From Micavibrio sp. UBA5572 (GTDB taxonomy: Bacteria > Pseudomonadota > Alphaproteobacteria > Micavibrionales > Micavibrionaceae), in contig DIMG01000033.1 in NCBI GenBank assembly GCA_002425415.1, positions 84,937-148,936 of the forward strand: DNA of 64,000 nt, given 5' to 3'. Below, in pieces: positions 7,194 to 16,671 of this stretch. Each line of letters begins with the position of its first letter. Positions within the stretch are counted from its first letter, which is position 1. The position numbers and the translations under genes are program-made. The notes below the pieces were generated by a model. The model had not been told where the DNA came from. It saw only the letters and a list, made by a program, of their open reading frames with translations, and searched no databases.

Positions 7194-9458
7194 TTAGAAT
7201 CGTGTTCCAAAACTAAATCGGAAGACTTGCTCAACATCATAATCTTCCTTCAAATACGGCTTGGACAAATCAACCCGAACGGGTCCCATCGGTGAAATCC
7301 ATGTCACACCAACACCGGCAGATCCACGCAAGAGATTGTCATCAACAACCCCTGTGCCCGTTTCATCCAATCCCCACAATGACCCAATATCACTAAAAGC
7401 ATGCCCCGAAACACCCAGATCGTCCGGAAGTCCCAGTGGGAACGTCAGCTCTGCCGTACCACGATAAAATTGATTTCCACCCAAAGAATCGTTCGTTGTC
7501 AAATCTCTAGGGCCAACACCATATTTTTCAAATCCACGGAACGTATTTCCACCTAAGAAATAACGCTCGTTAATCTGAATATCACTATCTCCATAAGCCC
7601 CGATAATACCGGTTTCTCCCAAAAGGTTAAACACCCAGTTTTTAGCAATAGGCACATAATAAGCCCCACCCAATTTACCAGACACATATTGGGCATCGCC
7701 ACCCAATCCAGCCATTTCGGCTTCAAGCCAAGCCGTAACCCCGTCAGTTGGATATAAACGGCTATCCAGATTTTCATACGACAACCGTTGAGAAATAGCA
7801 GACGTCAGACGGCTACCTTCCTGATCCTGAATAAATCGGGAAGCATCAGAATCGACATTGGCAATCTCGTTGCTTTCAATGCGATAACGCCAGCTCTGAC
7901 GCCATTTATCCGACAAAGGATACCCCAAACGAACGCCTGTACCAGTCCGGCGTTGATCAAACGAACTTTGATCTTGCTGGTCGCGTGTCGTGTGAAAAGC
8001 ATCAAAGCCCAAAGACAAGTCCCGATCAAGAAAATAAGGCTCGGTAATAGAAATATCGAACTCGGTTCTTGCTCCGGCAATCGTAGCGGAAAAACCAAGG
8101 TCTTGCCCTTTACCAAGTAAATTACGTTCACGGATATGAAAGTCAGCCAAAGGCCCATCCACAGTCGAAAACCCTGCCCCTAAAGAAATCTCACCAGTTG
8201 ATTGTTCCTCAACAGAAACATCCACAACGGTTTTATCCGGCGCACTTCCTGGCAAAGTTTTGACATCAACTTTGGAAAAATATCCCAAATCACGAACATT
8301 TTTTTCAGACTCCGCCAATAAGGTTCTGTTGAAAGCATCCCCTTCGACCAATTCCATTTGACGACGAACAACTTTATCCAATGTCCGAACATTGCCATCA
8401 ATATTGATCCGTTCGACGAAAACACGCGGGCTTTCATTAATGTTAAACACCAGATCAATGGTTTTTTGTTGCCTATTTCGAGCGACATCAGGAACAACAT
8501 CGGCAAAAGCATATTGCATATCACCAAGACTATGCGTCATTTTTTCGACAGTATTTTTAACTTCTTCGGCATCATACCAATCAGAAGCATTCAAGGTGAC
8601 ATCTTTCATCAAGACTTGAGGATCAAGGTTTCTCAACTGGGAATTCACACGAATATCACCAACCTTATAACGCTCGCCTTCATCAACCGTAACCGTCACA
8701 TAAAATTTCTCGCGGTCTTGGGATAATTCAGACAAAGAAGATGAAACACGAAAATCAGCATAACCTTCTTTCAAATAAAACTGACGCAACAACTCAAGGT
8801 CATAGGACAATCGATCCTGATCGTAACGATCGGCGGACGATAAGATATTATACCAACGACGCTCTTTCGACGTAATCACGGATCGCAGTTCATTATCACT
8901 AAACCGTTCATTCCCAACAAAGCGAATAGAACTGATTTCAGTCAAAGGGCCTTCGGAAATTTCAAAAACCAAATTGACACGGTTTTGATCCAACTTAATA
9001 ACTTTGGGCTGAATATCGGCTGAAAAACGACCGTTGCGTTGATAAATATCATAAAGACGGGTCACGTCATTCTGAACAGAAGTTCGGGTAAAAACCTGAC
9101 GGGGACGCGCTGTAATTTCAGAGAGCAATTGCTCATCTTCCAATTCGTCATTTCCTTCAAAAGCAATCTGGTTCAAAACCGGATTTTCAACAATTTTGAC
9201 AATCACGACACCGGAACTCTCTGAAATTTGAACATCAGCAAACAATCCTGTTGCAAACAAACTTTTTAAAGATTGATCCAACGCATCCTGAGTAACTTCA
9301 TCACCTTTATGAAGCCCAAGATAAGTCAAAACCGTTGCAGGTTCGACCCGTTCCGATCCTTCAACACGAATGTCGCGGACATTAGCCGCTAAAGCCGGAG
9401 ACATCAAAAAGAAGCAAGACATCACGGTAGTCAGAAAATATTGGAATCCAGATCGCAT
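7194..9458 (-). CDS. bamA: Outer membrane protein assembly factor BamA
   Basis: Core of the BAM machine, which inserts beta-barrel proteins into the outer membrane. The protein of about 754 residues has a signal peptide ending 'SPALA', a run of about five POTRA domains (residues about 25-415; for example 'IRVEGSERVEPATVLTYLGL' opens the first) and a C-terminal 16-strand barrel from about residue 440. In the barrel are 'RGFEKYGVGPRDL' (the RGF motif of loop 6) and a final Phe after 'FRFSFGTRF', the barrel recognition signal. The start ATG 9458 is preferred over TTG 9470. A terminator separates it from rseP, so it likely has its own promoter in 9459-9576, where I see no convincing hexamers. Confidence 0.97.
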   Translation of the reverse strand: MRSGFQYFLTTVMSCFFLMSPALAANVRDIRVEGSERVEPATVLTYLGLHKGDEVTQDALDQSLKSLFATGLFADVQISESSGVVIVKIVENPVLNQIAFEGNDELEDEQLLSEITARPRQVFTRTSVQNDVTRLYDIYQRNGRFSADIQPKVIKLDQNRVNLVFEISEGPLTEISSIRFVGNERFSDNELRSVITSKERRWYNILSSADRYDQDRLSYDLELLRQFYLKEGYADFRVSSSLSELSQDREKFYVTVTVDEGERYKVGDIRVNSQLRNLDPQVLMKDVTLNASDWYDAEEVKNTVEKMTHSLGDMQYAFADVVPDVARNRQQKTIDLVFNINESPRVFVERINIDGNVRTLDKVVRRQMELVEGDAFNRTLLAESEKNVRDLGYFSKVDVKTLPGSAPDKTVVDVSVEEQSTGEISLGAGFSTVDGPLADFHIRERNLLGKGQDLGFSATIAGARTEFDISITEPYFLDRDLSLGFDAFHTTRDQQDQSSFDQRRTGTGVRLGYPLSDKWRQSWRYRIESNEIANVDSDASRFIQDQEGSRLTSAISQRLSYENLDSRLYPTDGVTAWLEAEMAGLGGDAQYVSGKLGGAYYVPIAKNWVFNLLGETGIIGAYGDSDIQINERYFLGGNTFRGFEKYGVGPRDLTTNDSLGGNQFYRGTAELTFPLGLPDDLGVSGHAFSDIGSLWGLDETGTGVVDDNLLRGSAGVGVTWISPMGPVRVDLSKPYLKEDYDVEQVFRFSFGTRF

Positions 9459-9576
9459 AAATAACACCAATCGAATAAAGCAAAGGTCTGTAAAATCAGA
9501 GAAAAACTACCCTTTGCAAGCAAAGGAATCAAGTGAAACTATTCACAAATGGCATTCTATCACCCACTCTTATAAA

Positions 9577-9612
9577 GAAAAAGGCCTGACACACAAACGC
9601 CAAGCCTTTTTC
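9577..9612 (-). terminator. Terminator between rseP and bamA
   Basis: A 9-bp stem (GAAAAAGGC / GCCTTTTTC) with an 18-base loop, symmetrical in A and T tracts. On the minus strand the descending arm ends in TTTTT, right after the rseP stop at 9645. It would end the rseP transcript before bamA. Confidence 0.7.
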
Positions 9613-9644
9613 ATAATTGCATAACGAGGGCTATCTAAAAAGAA

Positions 9645-11051
9645 TTAAGACCCAGCCCCCTTGAGAACAAACATCTGGATCACGTCGTTCAGATTTGAAA
9701 AGACCATTAAACTCACAAGAATAACCAGACCGAAACGAAAAGCGTATTCCTGCACCCGCTCTGGAATTGGCTTGCCTCTGACGGCCTCAACCCCGTAAAA
9801 TAACAAATGTCCGCCATCCAGCATAGGAATAGGAAACAAATTAATTAGGCCAAGATTTATGGAAAGAAGGGCGGTGAACAATACCACTGAAATAATACCA
9901 CGTTCAGCCATATCCCCTGCCATTGCACCAATACGGATAATACCACCAAGCTCTTTGGCACTTCTTGTTCCGGTTACCATTTGCCCGACAGCATTCAGAG
10001 TCTCTGTAGTAATCGTCCACGTCTCGGAAACAGCCACTTTCATGGCAGCAAACGGCCCATAAGATACAATTTCCTCACCTGGGCGAACACCAAGAAACAA
10101 AGCATTGTAATTCTTGTCTTCCGGATTGGTAACCTGCACATTCATTTCAACAGGCGGACGAATGGTGATATTTGACTCGCGCGTATCAATCGCCGTACCA
10201 ATCGTCATGATTTTACCAAGATTCTCTTCAACCAACCGATGGGTTAAAGCCAAATCCCCTTTGGTTTCCTGACCGTTCACAGAAGAAATATGAGACATAT
10301 CAATCCCGTTGGCAGGGCCAATAACCCCGAGATAGCCGCGCTCATGCGCAAAACCAAACCGATCTGTATCCGTAACTTTTTGTGGAATAACGGGGAGTTT
10401 CAAAATCTGCCCGTCACGTTCCACTTCAAAGATCATTTCCTGATCTAAACGCAACATAACAAAGCGGCGAACCTCATCAAAACTGATAATAGGTACACCA
10501 TCAATTGCGGTTACAACATCATGAGGAACAAAACCAGCCGCATCAGCGGCGCTCCCCACCTCAACACCCGTGACTTGAGGCGGAGTCACTGGACGACCAA
10601 TTCCCATATAAAGAGAGGCAAGAATTAAAATAGCAAAAATAAAATTGATTGCGGGTCCAGCAAAAACAATCAAAGCACGTTTCCAAACCGGCTTTGAAAA
10701 AAACGCGACGGCTCTCTCTTCTTCCGTCATCTCGCGCTTATGCCCGGAACCATCTTCTATCTCCTCGGTATGTCCGGCACTGGCAGGATCCATATCCCCG
10801 AACATCTTGACATAACCGCCAAGCGGAAAGAGTGAAATTTTCCAACGCGTTCCTGATTTTGCAGTCCAACCAAAGATTTCCCGACCAAAACCGACCGAGA
10901 AAACTTCAACCCGCACGCCACATAAACGGGCAACAATATAATGTCCCCATTCGTGAACAAAAACGAGGATACCCAGTACAGCCAAGAAAGTAACACCATA
11001 CGTCCAGACATTCCCCAAAACCAGATGAACCAGTTCAAATAATGAATCCAT
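9645..11051 (-). CDS. rseP: RseP-family site-2 zinc metalloprotease (copy 1)
   Basis: Inner-membrane protease that cuts single-span membrane proteins such as anti-sigma factors within the membrane (RseP/MmpA family). The 468-residue protein has the zinc motif 'HEWGH' in the first membrane segment (residues about 34-38), the adjacent 'GFGREIFG' and 'FPLGGYVKMFGD' loop, a PDZ domain around residues 165-245, and 'FPIPMLDGGHL' near the C-terminus with the third zinc ligand Asp. A Lys/Glu-rich insert at about 85-112 is normal for the family. ATG 11051 has AGGA 9 bases upstream. It lies next to bamA as in most proteobacteria, but here a second paralogue precedes it. Confidence 0.95.
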   Translation of the reverse strand: MDSLFELVHLVLGNVWTYGVTFLAVLGILVFVHEWGHYIVARLCGVRVEVFSVGFGREIFGWTAKSGTRWKISLFPLGGYVKMFGDMDPASAGHTEEIEDGSGHKREMTEEERAVAFFSKPVWKRALIVFAGPAINFIFAILILASLYMGIGRPVTPPQVTGVEVGSAADAAGFVPHDVVTAIDGVPIISFDEVRRFVMLRLDQEMIFEVERDGQILKLPVIPQKVTDTDRFGFAHERGYLGVIGPANGIDMSHISSVNGQETKGDLALTHRLVEENLGKIMTIGTAIDTRESNITIRPPVEMNVQVTNPEDKNYNALFLGVRPGEEIVSYGPFAAMKVAVSETWTITTETLNAVGQMVTGTRSAKELGGIIRIGAMAGDMAERGIISVVLFTALLSINLGLINLFPIPMLDGGHLLFYGVEAVRGKPIPERVQEYAFRFGLVILVSLMVFSNLNDVIQMFVLKGAGS

Positions 11052-11094
11052 AAAGATTTATCCTATTTTTAATAGCAAACATGGCACTTAAGAA

Positions 11095-11137
11095 ATTGTA
11101 CCATATATAAAACGAACCTGTAGTTAACGTAGTTAAT
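11095..11137 (-). promoter_or_regulatory. Probable rseP promoter with a tandem 9-mer upstream
   Basis: On the minus strand TGGTACAAT (11095-11103) is an extended -10 element, about 44 bases before the rseP start. Just upstream, at about -32 to -49, two adjacent 9-mers (plus strand GTAGTTAAC and GTAGTTAAT, 11120-11137) form a direct repeat in the place where an activator would bind. The TTAA spacing is 5, so this is not a CtrA box. No factor is identified. Confidence 0.42.
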
Positions 11138-11179
11138 ATAGAAAGATAACGATAAATACAAAGGGTAATCAAAGCAAAT

Positions 11180-12538
11180 TTACGAAAATATTTCGAGAAT
11201 ATCACGAAAATTCACAAGAATCATAAAGGCAAAGACAAACCCGACACTCCCCGCCATCATATAGGCTTTAACCTTCGGTGTCGGCGGCTTACCGCGCACA
11301 GCCTCATACCCGTTAAACATTAAATGACCTCCGTCAAGCATAGGTAAAGGCAATAAATTCAAAAAACCAATATTCACAGATAAAATTGCCAGCAACCGGA
11401 AAAAAATAGAATATCCCAATATATCAGCCTGCCGCATTGTCCCTCCGGCCATTTCACCAATTTTGACGACTCCACCCAAATCACCCGTATCCTTCTTCCC
11501 GACCACCATTTGATACAAAACACCACACGTCTTACGAATAGCCATCCACGAAAACCGAATGCTCTCAATCGAACTGTCAAAAACTCCCAAAGCTTTGGTA
11601 CGCGTTTTCTCAAAATCCCCATAAAACAATGATCCATAATTAACATGCTCGGGATCAAATAAAGCCTGATTGTTTTTCGGATCAAGGCGCAAACGATAAT
11701 CCTTTGGCGGCTCATCCCCTTCCTTTTTAACCAATCCGAAATTAACAACCATATCCTTGCCCAGTCGTGAAATAATCAAGGAACGCGCAACATCTTTATC
11801 TCCGCCCGTAGGAATACCATCAACAGAATTAATAGCTTCAAGGTTCCACAGTCCATTTCCAAGGATAATTCCCATCACCTTACGACTGGTATCTTCTCCG
11901 AAATCTCCCTCATCTTTCATCACAGATAAGGAAATATTAAAATCCAGAACCTCCAACCCACGACGAACAATAACATCCAATGCCGCACCTGAATTTTTGG
12001 TCAGCTCTTTAATGTCTTCAAAACTCTCCGGTACATCCACATGATTAACCCTGACCAATTCATCACCAACCAGAATTCCTGAATGATCCGCCCCTGCCCC
12101 GATTTCAATCACATTAATCATAGGACTGGCAATTTCTTTACCATGAAACAGAAAAACCCCCGTCATAATCAGAAAAGCACAGATAAAATTCGCCAAAGGC
12201 CCTCCTAAGGCGATAAGACTTCGTTGCCCATTTGGCCTCGTCCACAACGCTCCGTCTTCATAAGCCTGCGTAAATTGTGCTTGGGCATTCACAAAAGGGG
12301 GCATTTCACCATGCATCACCACAAACCCGCCCAACGGAAAGAGACAAATCTTCCATCGCATACCGCGCTTATCCGTAACCCCGAATATCTCGCGCCCAAA
12401 ACCAATAGAAAAGGCTTCAATCCGAACGCCGAACCGCCGCGCCATCAAATAATGCCCCATTTCATGAACAAACACGACAACGGTTAAAACCAGACATGTC
12501 ACAATCACGTAATAGAAAAACATCTCCGCAAAATACAT
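11180..12538 (-). CDS. Second RseP-family site-2 zinc metalloprotease
   Basis: A tandem paralogue of the adjacent rseP. The 452-residue protein keeps the zinc motif 'HEMGH' (residues about 25-29), the same 'GFGREIFG' and 'FPLGGFVVMHGE' loop, a PDZ-like region around residues 140-220, and 'LPLPMLDGGHL' near the C-terminus, so all three zinc ligands are present and it should be active. Similarity to copy 1 is clear in the motifs but modest elsewhere, which indicates an old duplication or separate acquisition. It follows dnaE by 9 bases, with a ribosome-binding site (GTAGG) just before ATG 12538, so it may be read with dnaE. Its substrate is unknown. Confidence 0.9.
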   Translation of the reverse strand: MYFAEMFFYYVIVTCLVLTVVVFVHEMGHYLMARRFGVRIEAFSIGFGREIFGVTDKRGMRWKICLFPLGGFVVMHGEMPPFVNAQAQFTQAYEDGALWTRPNGQRSLIALGGPLANFICAFLIMTGVFLFHGKEIASPMINVIEIGAGADHSGILVGDELVRVNHVDVPESFEDIKELTKNSGAALDVIVRRGLEVLDFNISLSVMKDEGDFGEDTSRKVMGIILGNGLWNLEAINSVDGIPTGGDKDVARSLIISRLGKDMVVNFGLVKKEGDEPPKDYRLRLDPKNNQALFDPEHVNYGSLFYGDFEKTRTKALGVFDSSIESIRFSWMAIRKTCGVLYQMVVGKKDTGDLGGVVKIGEMAGGTMRQADILGYSIFFRLLAILSVNIGFLNLLPLPMLDGGHLMFNGYEAVRGKPPTPKVKAYMMAGSVGFVFAFMILVNFRDILEIFS

Positions 12539-12547
12539 CAATACCTA

Positions 12548-15500
12548 CTAACTTTCGCTTAAAGATTTAAGGCCAACCACACGGTATAAATCATCGCGTA
12601 ATTCAGCAGAAAAATTATAAAATTCAGGCAATTTTATTTTAACCATTTTGTTAACCGCAGGAGAAAAAATCTTAATCACAAAACAAGATCTTCCTTGCCC
12701 TGCCTTGGTAAGCAATTCTTTGACATGGTCAATCTGTTCGGTATGATCCAAAAATAATTCAACTTCATGAACACGATCAATCAAAATCTCGTCAAGAGAT
12801 TTAACGTCATGTACCATTAAGCGCACTTGTTCTTCTTTTTGCTCGGCATCCGCCGTCAACAGCAAGGATTTTCCAACATCGAGAAAACCCCTTGATCGTG
12901 CCAGAACTTCAGAAAATAAAACAACTTCATAAACACCCGAACTATCCGACAGTGTTAGAAAAGCAAACTTATTTCCAGACTTTGCTGAAATTTTTTCAGA
13001 CTTTTTCAGCAAAACGCCAGCCATCTGAACCCGCATCACAGGGCGATCCTGCAAAGAGGATTCAACTTTTGAAAAACTGACAATTCGCATCCGCTCCAAC
13101 TGTGCGACTTTAGAATCAAGAGGATGAGCCGACAGGTAAAACCCGATCGAAGAAAATTCATAAGACAATTTATCCAACGGAGACCATTCGGAAATATGGG
13201 GCAAATGCTGAGATGTCAAATCACTGGATGCAGTATCTTGCATGGCGAAAAGGCTATTCTGTGCACTATTGCGCTCTTCAGCCAAAGCTGCAGCATAATG
13301 CACTAATTTTTCTGCACCGACAAAAAGCTGCGCCCGATTAGGATAAATAGAATCAAATGCCCCTGCCGCAACCAGATTTTCAAATTGCTTTTTATTCAAG
13401 GATCGAGCATCCATCCGCTTAAGAAAATCCTCAAGATTTTTAAACACGCCATTTTTTTCACGCTCGGCAACCAAAGACTCCATAGCCTGCTCACCGACCC
13501 CCTTAATGGCCGCCAAAGCATATCGCACACAATTATTCTCGACCAAGAACTCTACACCGGATTTATTTATATCCGGCAACAACAAAGGAACATCCATCTG
13601 CTGTAACGCCTGACGAAAAACCGCAAGCTTATCCGTATTCCCCATATCAAGAGTCATAATCGCTGCCATAAATTCAACCGGATAATTAGCCTTAAGCCAC
13701 GCCGTCTGATAAGCAACCAATGCATAAGCCGCCGCATGAGATTTGTTAAAACCATATCCCGCAAATTTTTCAATCTGTTCAAAAATTTCTGCGGCGCGTT
13801 CCGGCTTCACATCGGAATGAATTCCGGCTCCCTCGACAAAAATGGCACGTTGTTCATCCATTTCTGCCACAATTTTTTTACCCATAGCGCGACGAAGCAA
13901 ATCTGCTCCACCAAGCGTATAACCGGATAAAATCTGTGCAGCCTGCATCACCTGTTCCTGATAAACCATGATCCCATAGGTTTCTTCCAGAATAGGTTTC
14001 AATTTCGGATGAAGATAATCAGGCTTTTCCCGTCCTTCCTTCACATCAATATATTTCGGAATATTATCCATTGGCCCGGGACGATACAAAGCGACAAGAG
14101 CAATAATATCTTCAAAACGGTTGGGCTTCATTTTGCGCAGCGTATCGCGCATTCCCGAACTTTCCAACTGGAACACACCGGTAGAATTTCCCGAAGAAAT
14201 CATCTCGTACGATTTAGCATCATCAAGAGGAATTTTAAGAATATCAATCTCAACCCCTTGCGCAATTTTTATATACTCGACTGCCTTTTGAATAACCGTC
14301 AAAGTCTTCAAGCCCAAAAAGTCAAACTTGACCAAACCGGCCTGTTCGACATATTTCATGTTAAACTGCGTTGCCGGAATATCAGCGCGAGGATCACGAT
14401 ACAAAGGCACGAGCTTTTGCAACGGACGATCCCCGATCACAACCCCCGCAGCATGAGTTGACGCATGGCGATAAAGGCCTTCTAATTTCAATGCAACAGA
14501 CAGCAATCGGTCAATTTGTTCGTCATCTCGTTTGGCACGTAATTCTGGATCACCAAGCAACGCCTCTTCCAAAGTCACAGGATTTGCCGGATTTGCCGGA
14601 ATCATTTTTGCAATTTTATCAATCTGCCCGTAAGGCATTTGTAAAACACGTCCGACATCCCGCACCACCGCGCGTGCCTGAAGCTTTCCAAATGTAATAA
14701 TCTGGGCGACATGGTCATGGCCATAGCGATCCTGAACATAGCGAATAACTTCATCACGCCTGTCTTGACAAAAATCGACATCAAAATCGGGCATGGAAAC
14801 GCGTTCGGGATTAAGAAACCGTTCAAACAGCAAATTAAACCGCAAAGGGTCAAGATCGGTAATTTTCAACGCCCACGCAACTACCGATCCCGCACCAGAC
14901 CCACGACCAGGCCCCACAGGAATATTATTTTCTTTTGCCCAGATAATAAAATCGGAAACAATCAAAAAGTAACCCGGAAATCCCATTCCGTTGATAATAT
15001 CCAATTCGAAATCCAAACGATCCCGATAAGTCTTAGATATTGCCTGTCTTTCCGCCTCGTTTTGTTCCGCCGTAAAAACAAAATTCTCCAACCTCCACGT
15101 CAACCCGTCTTCGGAAAGAGCCCGCATTTCCTCAACTTCATTGCGACCACTTTCAGTTTGAAACGGTGGCAAGATCGGTTTTACGACAGACAAGAAATAG
15201 GAACATCTCTTGGCAATCACAATCGTGTTTTGCGTAGCTTCAGGTAAATCACTGAACAAATCAACCATTTCACTGGCAGATTTCAAATAATGATGTCGTG
15301 TAACCTTCCGCCGATCATCTTCGGAAATATAACGCCCATCCGCAATACACAATAACGCATCATGTGCCGCATAAAAATCAGCCGTCGGGAAATAACAATC
15401 ATTGGTCGCAACCAACGGGATATTTTGGCGATACGCCAATTCGATTAACGCCTCTTCGATAAAATTTTCCGACGGATCATCATGCCTTTGAATCTCGATA

Positions 15501-15994
15501 TAAAGACGATCCTCAAATATAGACGAAAGTAACTCTGCCTTTTCAAAAGCCGCTTCATTTTGCCTATGTAGTAAATTCTGGCCAATCGGCCCTTTCAGAC
15601 CACCAGTTAAACAAATCAAACCATCCGAACACTCTTTCAACCAATCCCATTCGATACGGGGCTTTGATTGTCCATCCGATAATATAAAAGACCGTGAGAT
15701 TAACTCGGATAAATTCAAATATCCGACCTCATTCTGCACCAATAAAACCAGATGATGTTCTTCTTCACCTATCAGAATACGCGCACCTAAAATAGGCTGA
15801 ATACCGGCCTTGGACGCTTCAAGAGAAAATTCCATTGCGCCAAATAAATTACTTGAATCCGTAATCGCCACAGCAGGCATATTCATGGAGCGGATTTTTT
15901 TGACCAATAACTTGACAGGGATAGCACCCTCGGCCAGTGAATAAGCCGAATGAACATGAAGATGAACAAATTTATGTTCTAATGCTTCACTCAT
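12548..15994 (-). CDS. dnaE: DNA polymerase III alpha subunit
   Basis: Catalytic subunit of the replicative polymerase. The 1148-residue protein has the expected DnaE order: an N-terminal PHP domain ('HLHVHSAYSLAEGAI', residues about 11-25), the polymerase palm with 'GPGRGSGAGSVVAWAL' and 'MPDFDVDFC' (two catalytic Asp), the third catalytic region around 'KFDFLGLKTLT', tandem helix-hairpin-helix and a C-terminal OB-fold ('MAGVLLKKSEK' onward, about residue 1000). The start ATG overlaps the lolD stop in an ATGA junction. Downstream of lolC-lolD is the usual alphaproteobacterial place for dnaE. Confidence 0.97.
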   Translation of the reverse strand: MSEALEHKFVHLHVHSAYSLAEGAIPVKLLVKKIRSMNMPAVAITDSSNLFGAMEFSLEASKAGIQPILGARILIGEEEHHLVLLVQNEVGYLNLSELISRSFILSDGQSKPRIEWDWLKECSDGLICLTGGLKGPIGQNLLHRQNEAAFEKAELLSSIFEDRLYIEIQRHDDPSENFIEEALIELAYRQNIPLVATNDCYFPTADFYAAHDALLCIADGRYISEDDRRKVTRHHYLKSASEMVDLFSDLPEATQNTIVIAKRCSYFLSVVKPILPPFQTESGRNEVEEMRALSEDGLTWRLENFVFTAEQNEAERQAISKTYRDRLDFELDIINGMGFPGYFLIVSDFIIWAKENNIPVGPGRGSGAGSVVAWALKITDLDPLRFNLLFERFLNPERVSMPDFDVDFCQDRRDEVIRYVQDRYGHDHVAQIITFGKLQARAVVRDVGRVLQMPYGQIDKIAKMIPANPANPVTLEEALLGDPELRAKRDDEQIDRLLSVALKLEGLYRHASTHAAGVVIGDRPLQKLVPLYRDPRADIPATQFNMKYVEQAGLVKFDFLGLKTLTVIQKAVEYIKIAQGVEIDILKIPLDDAKSYEMISSGNSTGVFQLESSGMRDTLRKMKPNRFEDIIALVALYRPGPMDNIPKYIDVKEGREKPDYLHPKLKPILEETYGIMVYQEQVMQAAQILSGYTLGGADLLRRAMGKKIVAEMDEQRAIFVEGAGIHSDVKPERAAEIFEQIEKFAGYGFNKSHAAAYALVAYQTAWLKANYPVEFMAAIMTLDMGNTDKLAVFRQALQQMDVPLLLPDINKSGVEFLVENNCVRYALAAIKGVGEQAMESLVAEREKNGVFKNLEDFLKRMDARSLNKKQFENLVAAGAFDSIYPNRAQLFVGAEKLVHYAAALAEERNSAQNSLFAMQDTASSDLTSQHLPHISEWSPLDKLSYEFSSIGFYLSAHPLDSKVAQLERMRIVSFSKVESSLQDRPVMRVQMAGVLLKKSEKISAKSGNKFAFLTLSDSSGVYEVVLFSEVLARSRGFLDVGKSLLLTADAEQKEEQVRLMVHDVKSLDEILIDRVHEVELFLDHTEQIDHVKELLTKAGQGRSCFVIKIFSPAVNKMVKIKLPEFYNFSAELRDDLYRVVGLKSLSES

Positions 15995-16671
15995 ACCTCT
16001 TTCAACATTCCTTGATCCATAACCAGAATACGATCCATTTTTTGGGCAAGATCCATATTGTGGGTGGCAATCAACGCCCCGATACCGGAAGATTTGCTTT
16101 GTTCAATCAACAGATTAAACACCTCCCCCGCCGTCTTGGGATCAAGATTTCCTGTTGGCTCATCCGCCAGAAGAATAGACGGGTTATTGGCCAAAGCCCG
16201 AGCAATCGCCACCCGTTGCTGTTCACCACCCGATAACCGCGCCGGACGATGGTCAAAACGATGCCCCAATCCCAAACGCACCAAAAGCGGCTCGACATTC
16301 TTCCACGCCTGATCCTTGGACACACCGGCAATCATCTGTGGAATCATAACATTTTCTACGGCTGAAAATTCCGGCTGCAAAAAGTGAAATTGATAAACAA
16401 ACCCAAGTTTTTTTCTACGCAACAAAGTCCGGTTATGGTCATTCAGTTCGGAAACATTCTGCCCATCGATAAAAACCTGTCCATCGGTAGGCTTATCCAA
16501 CAACCCGACCATTTGAAGCAATGTTGACTTTCCGGCCCCAGAAGGCCCAACCAACGCTACAATTTCACCCGCAGAAATGGACAAAGAAACATCCTTGAAA
16601 ATCGTCAAAGACATCTCACCTTGATGATGCGTTTTTTCCAAACCTTTTACTTGCAATAAAACTTTACTCAT
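15991..16671 (-). CDS. lolD: Lipoprotein-releasing ABC transporter, ATP-binding protein
   Basis: ATPase of the LolCDE complex, which frees mature lipoproteins from the inner membrane for transfer to LolA. The 226-residue protein shows Walker A 'GPSGAGKST' (residues about 42-50), the Q-loop 'FVYQFHFLQPEFSAVENV', the signature 'LSGGEQQRVAIARAL', Walker B 'ILLADEPTGNLD' and the H-loop 'ATHN'. ATG 16671 is chosen because the upstream extension lies within lolC and is not conserved in type. It overlaps lolC by 8 bases and dnaE by 4. Confidence 0.96.
   Translation of the reverse strand: MSKVLLQVKGLEKTHHQGEMSLTIFKDVSLSISAGEIVALVGPSGAGKSTLLQMVGLLDKPTDGQVFIDGQNVSELNDHNRTLLRRKKLGFVYQFHFLQPEFSAVENVMIPQMIAGVSKDQAWKNVEPLLVRLGLGHRFDHRPARLSGGEQQRVAIARALANNPSILLADEPTGNLDPKTAGEVFNLLIEQSKSSGIGALIATHNMDLAQKMDRILVMDQGMLKEV

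Noticed and set aside
11120..11137. TTAAC...TTAAT repeat as a CtrA site
   Set aside because: The two TTAA elements are 5 bases apart, not 7, so it does not match the consensus; kept only as a tandem 9-mer.
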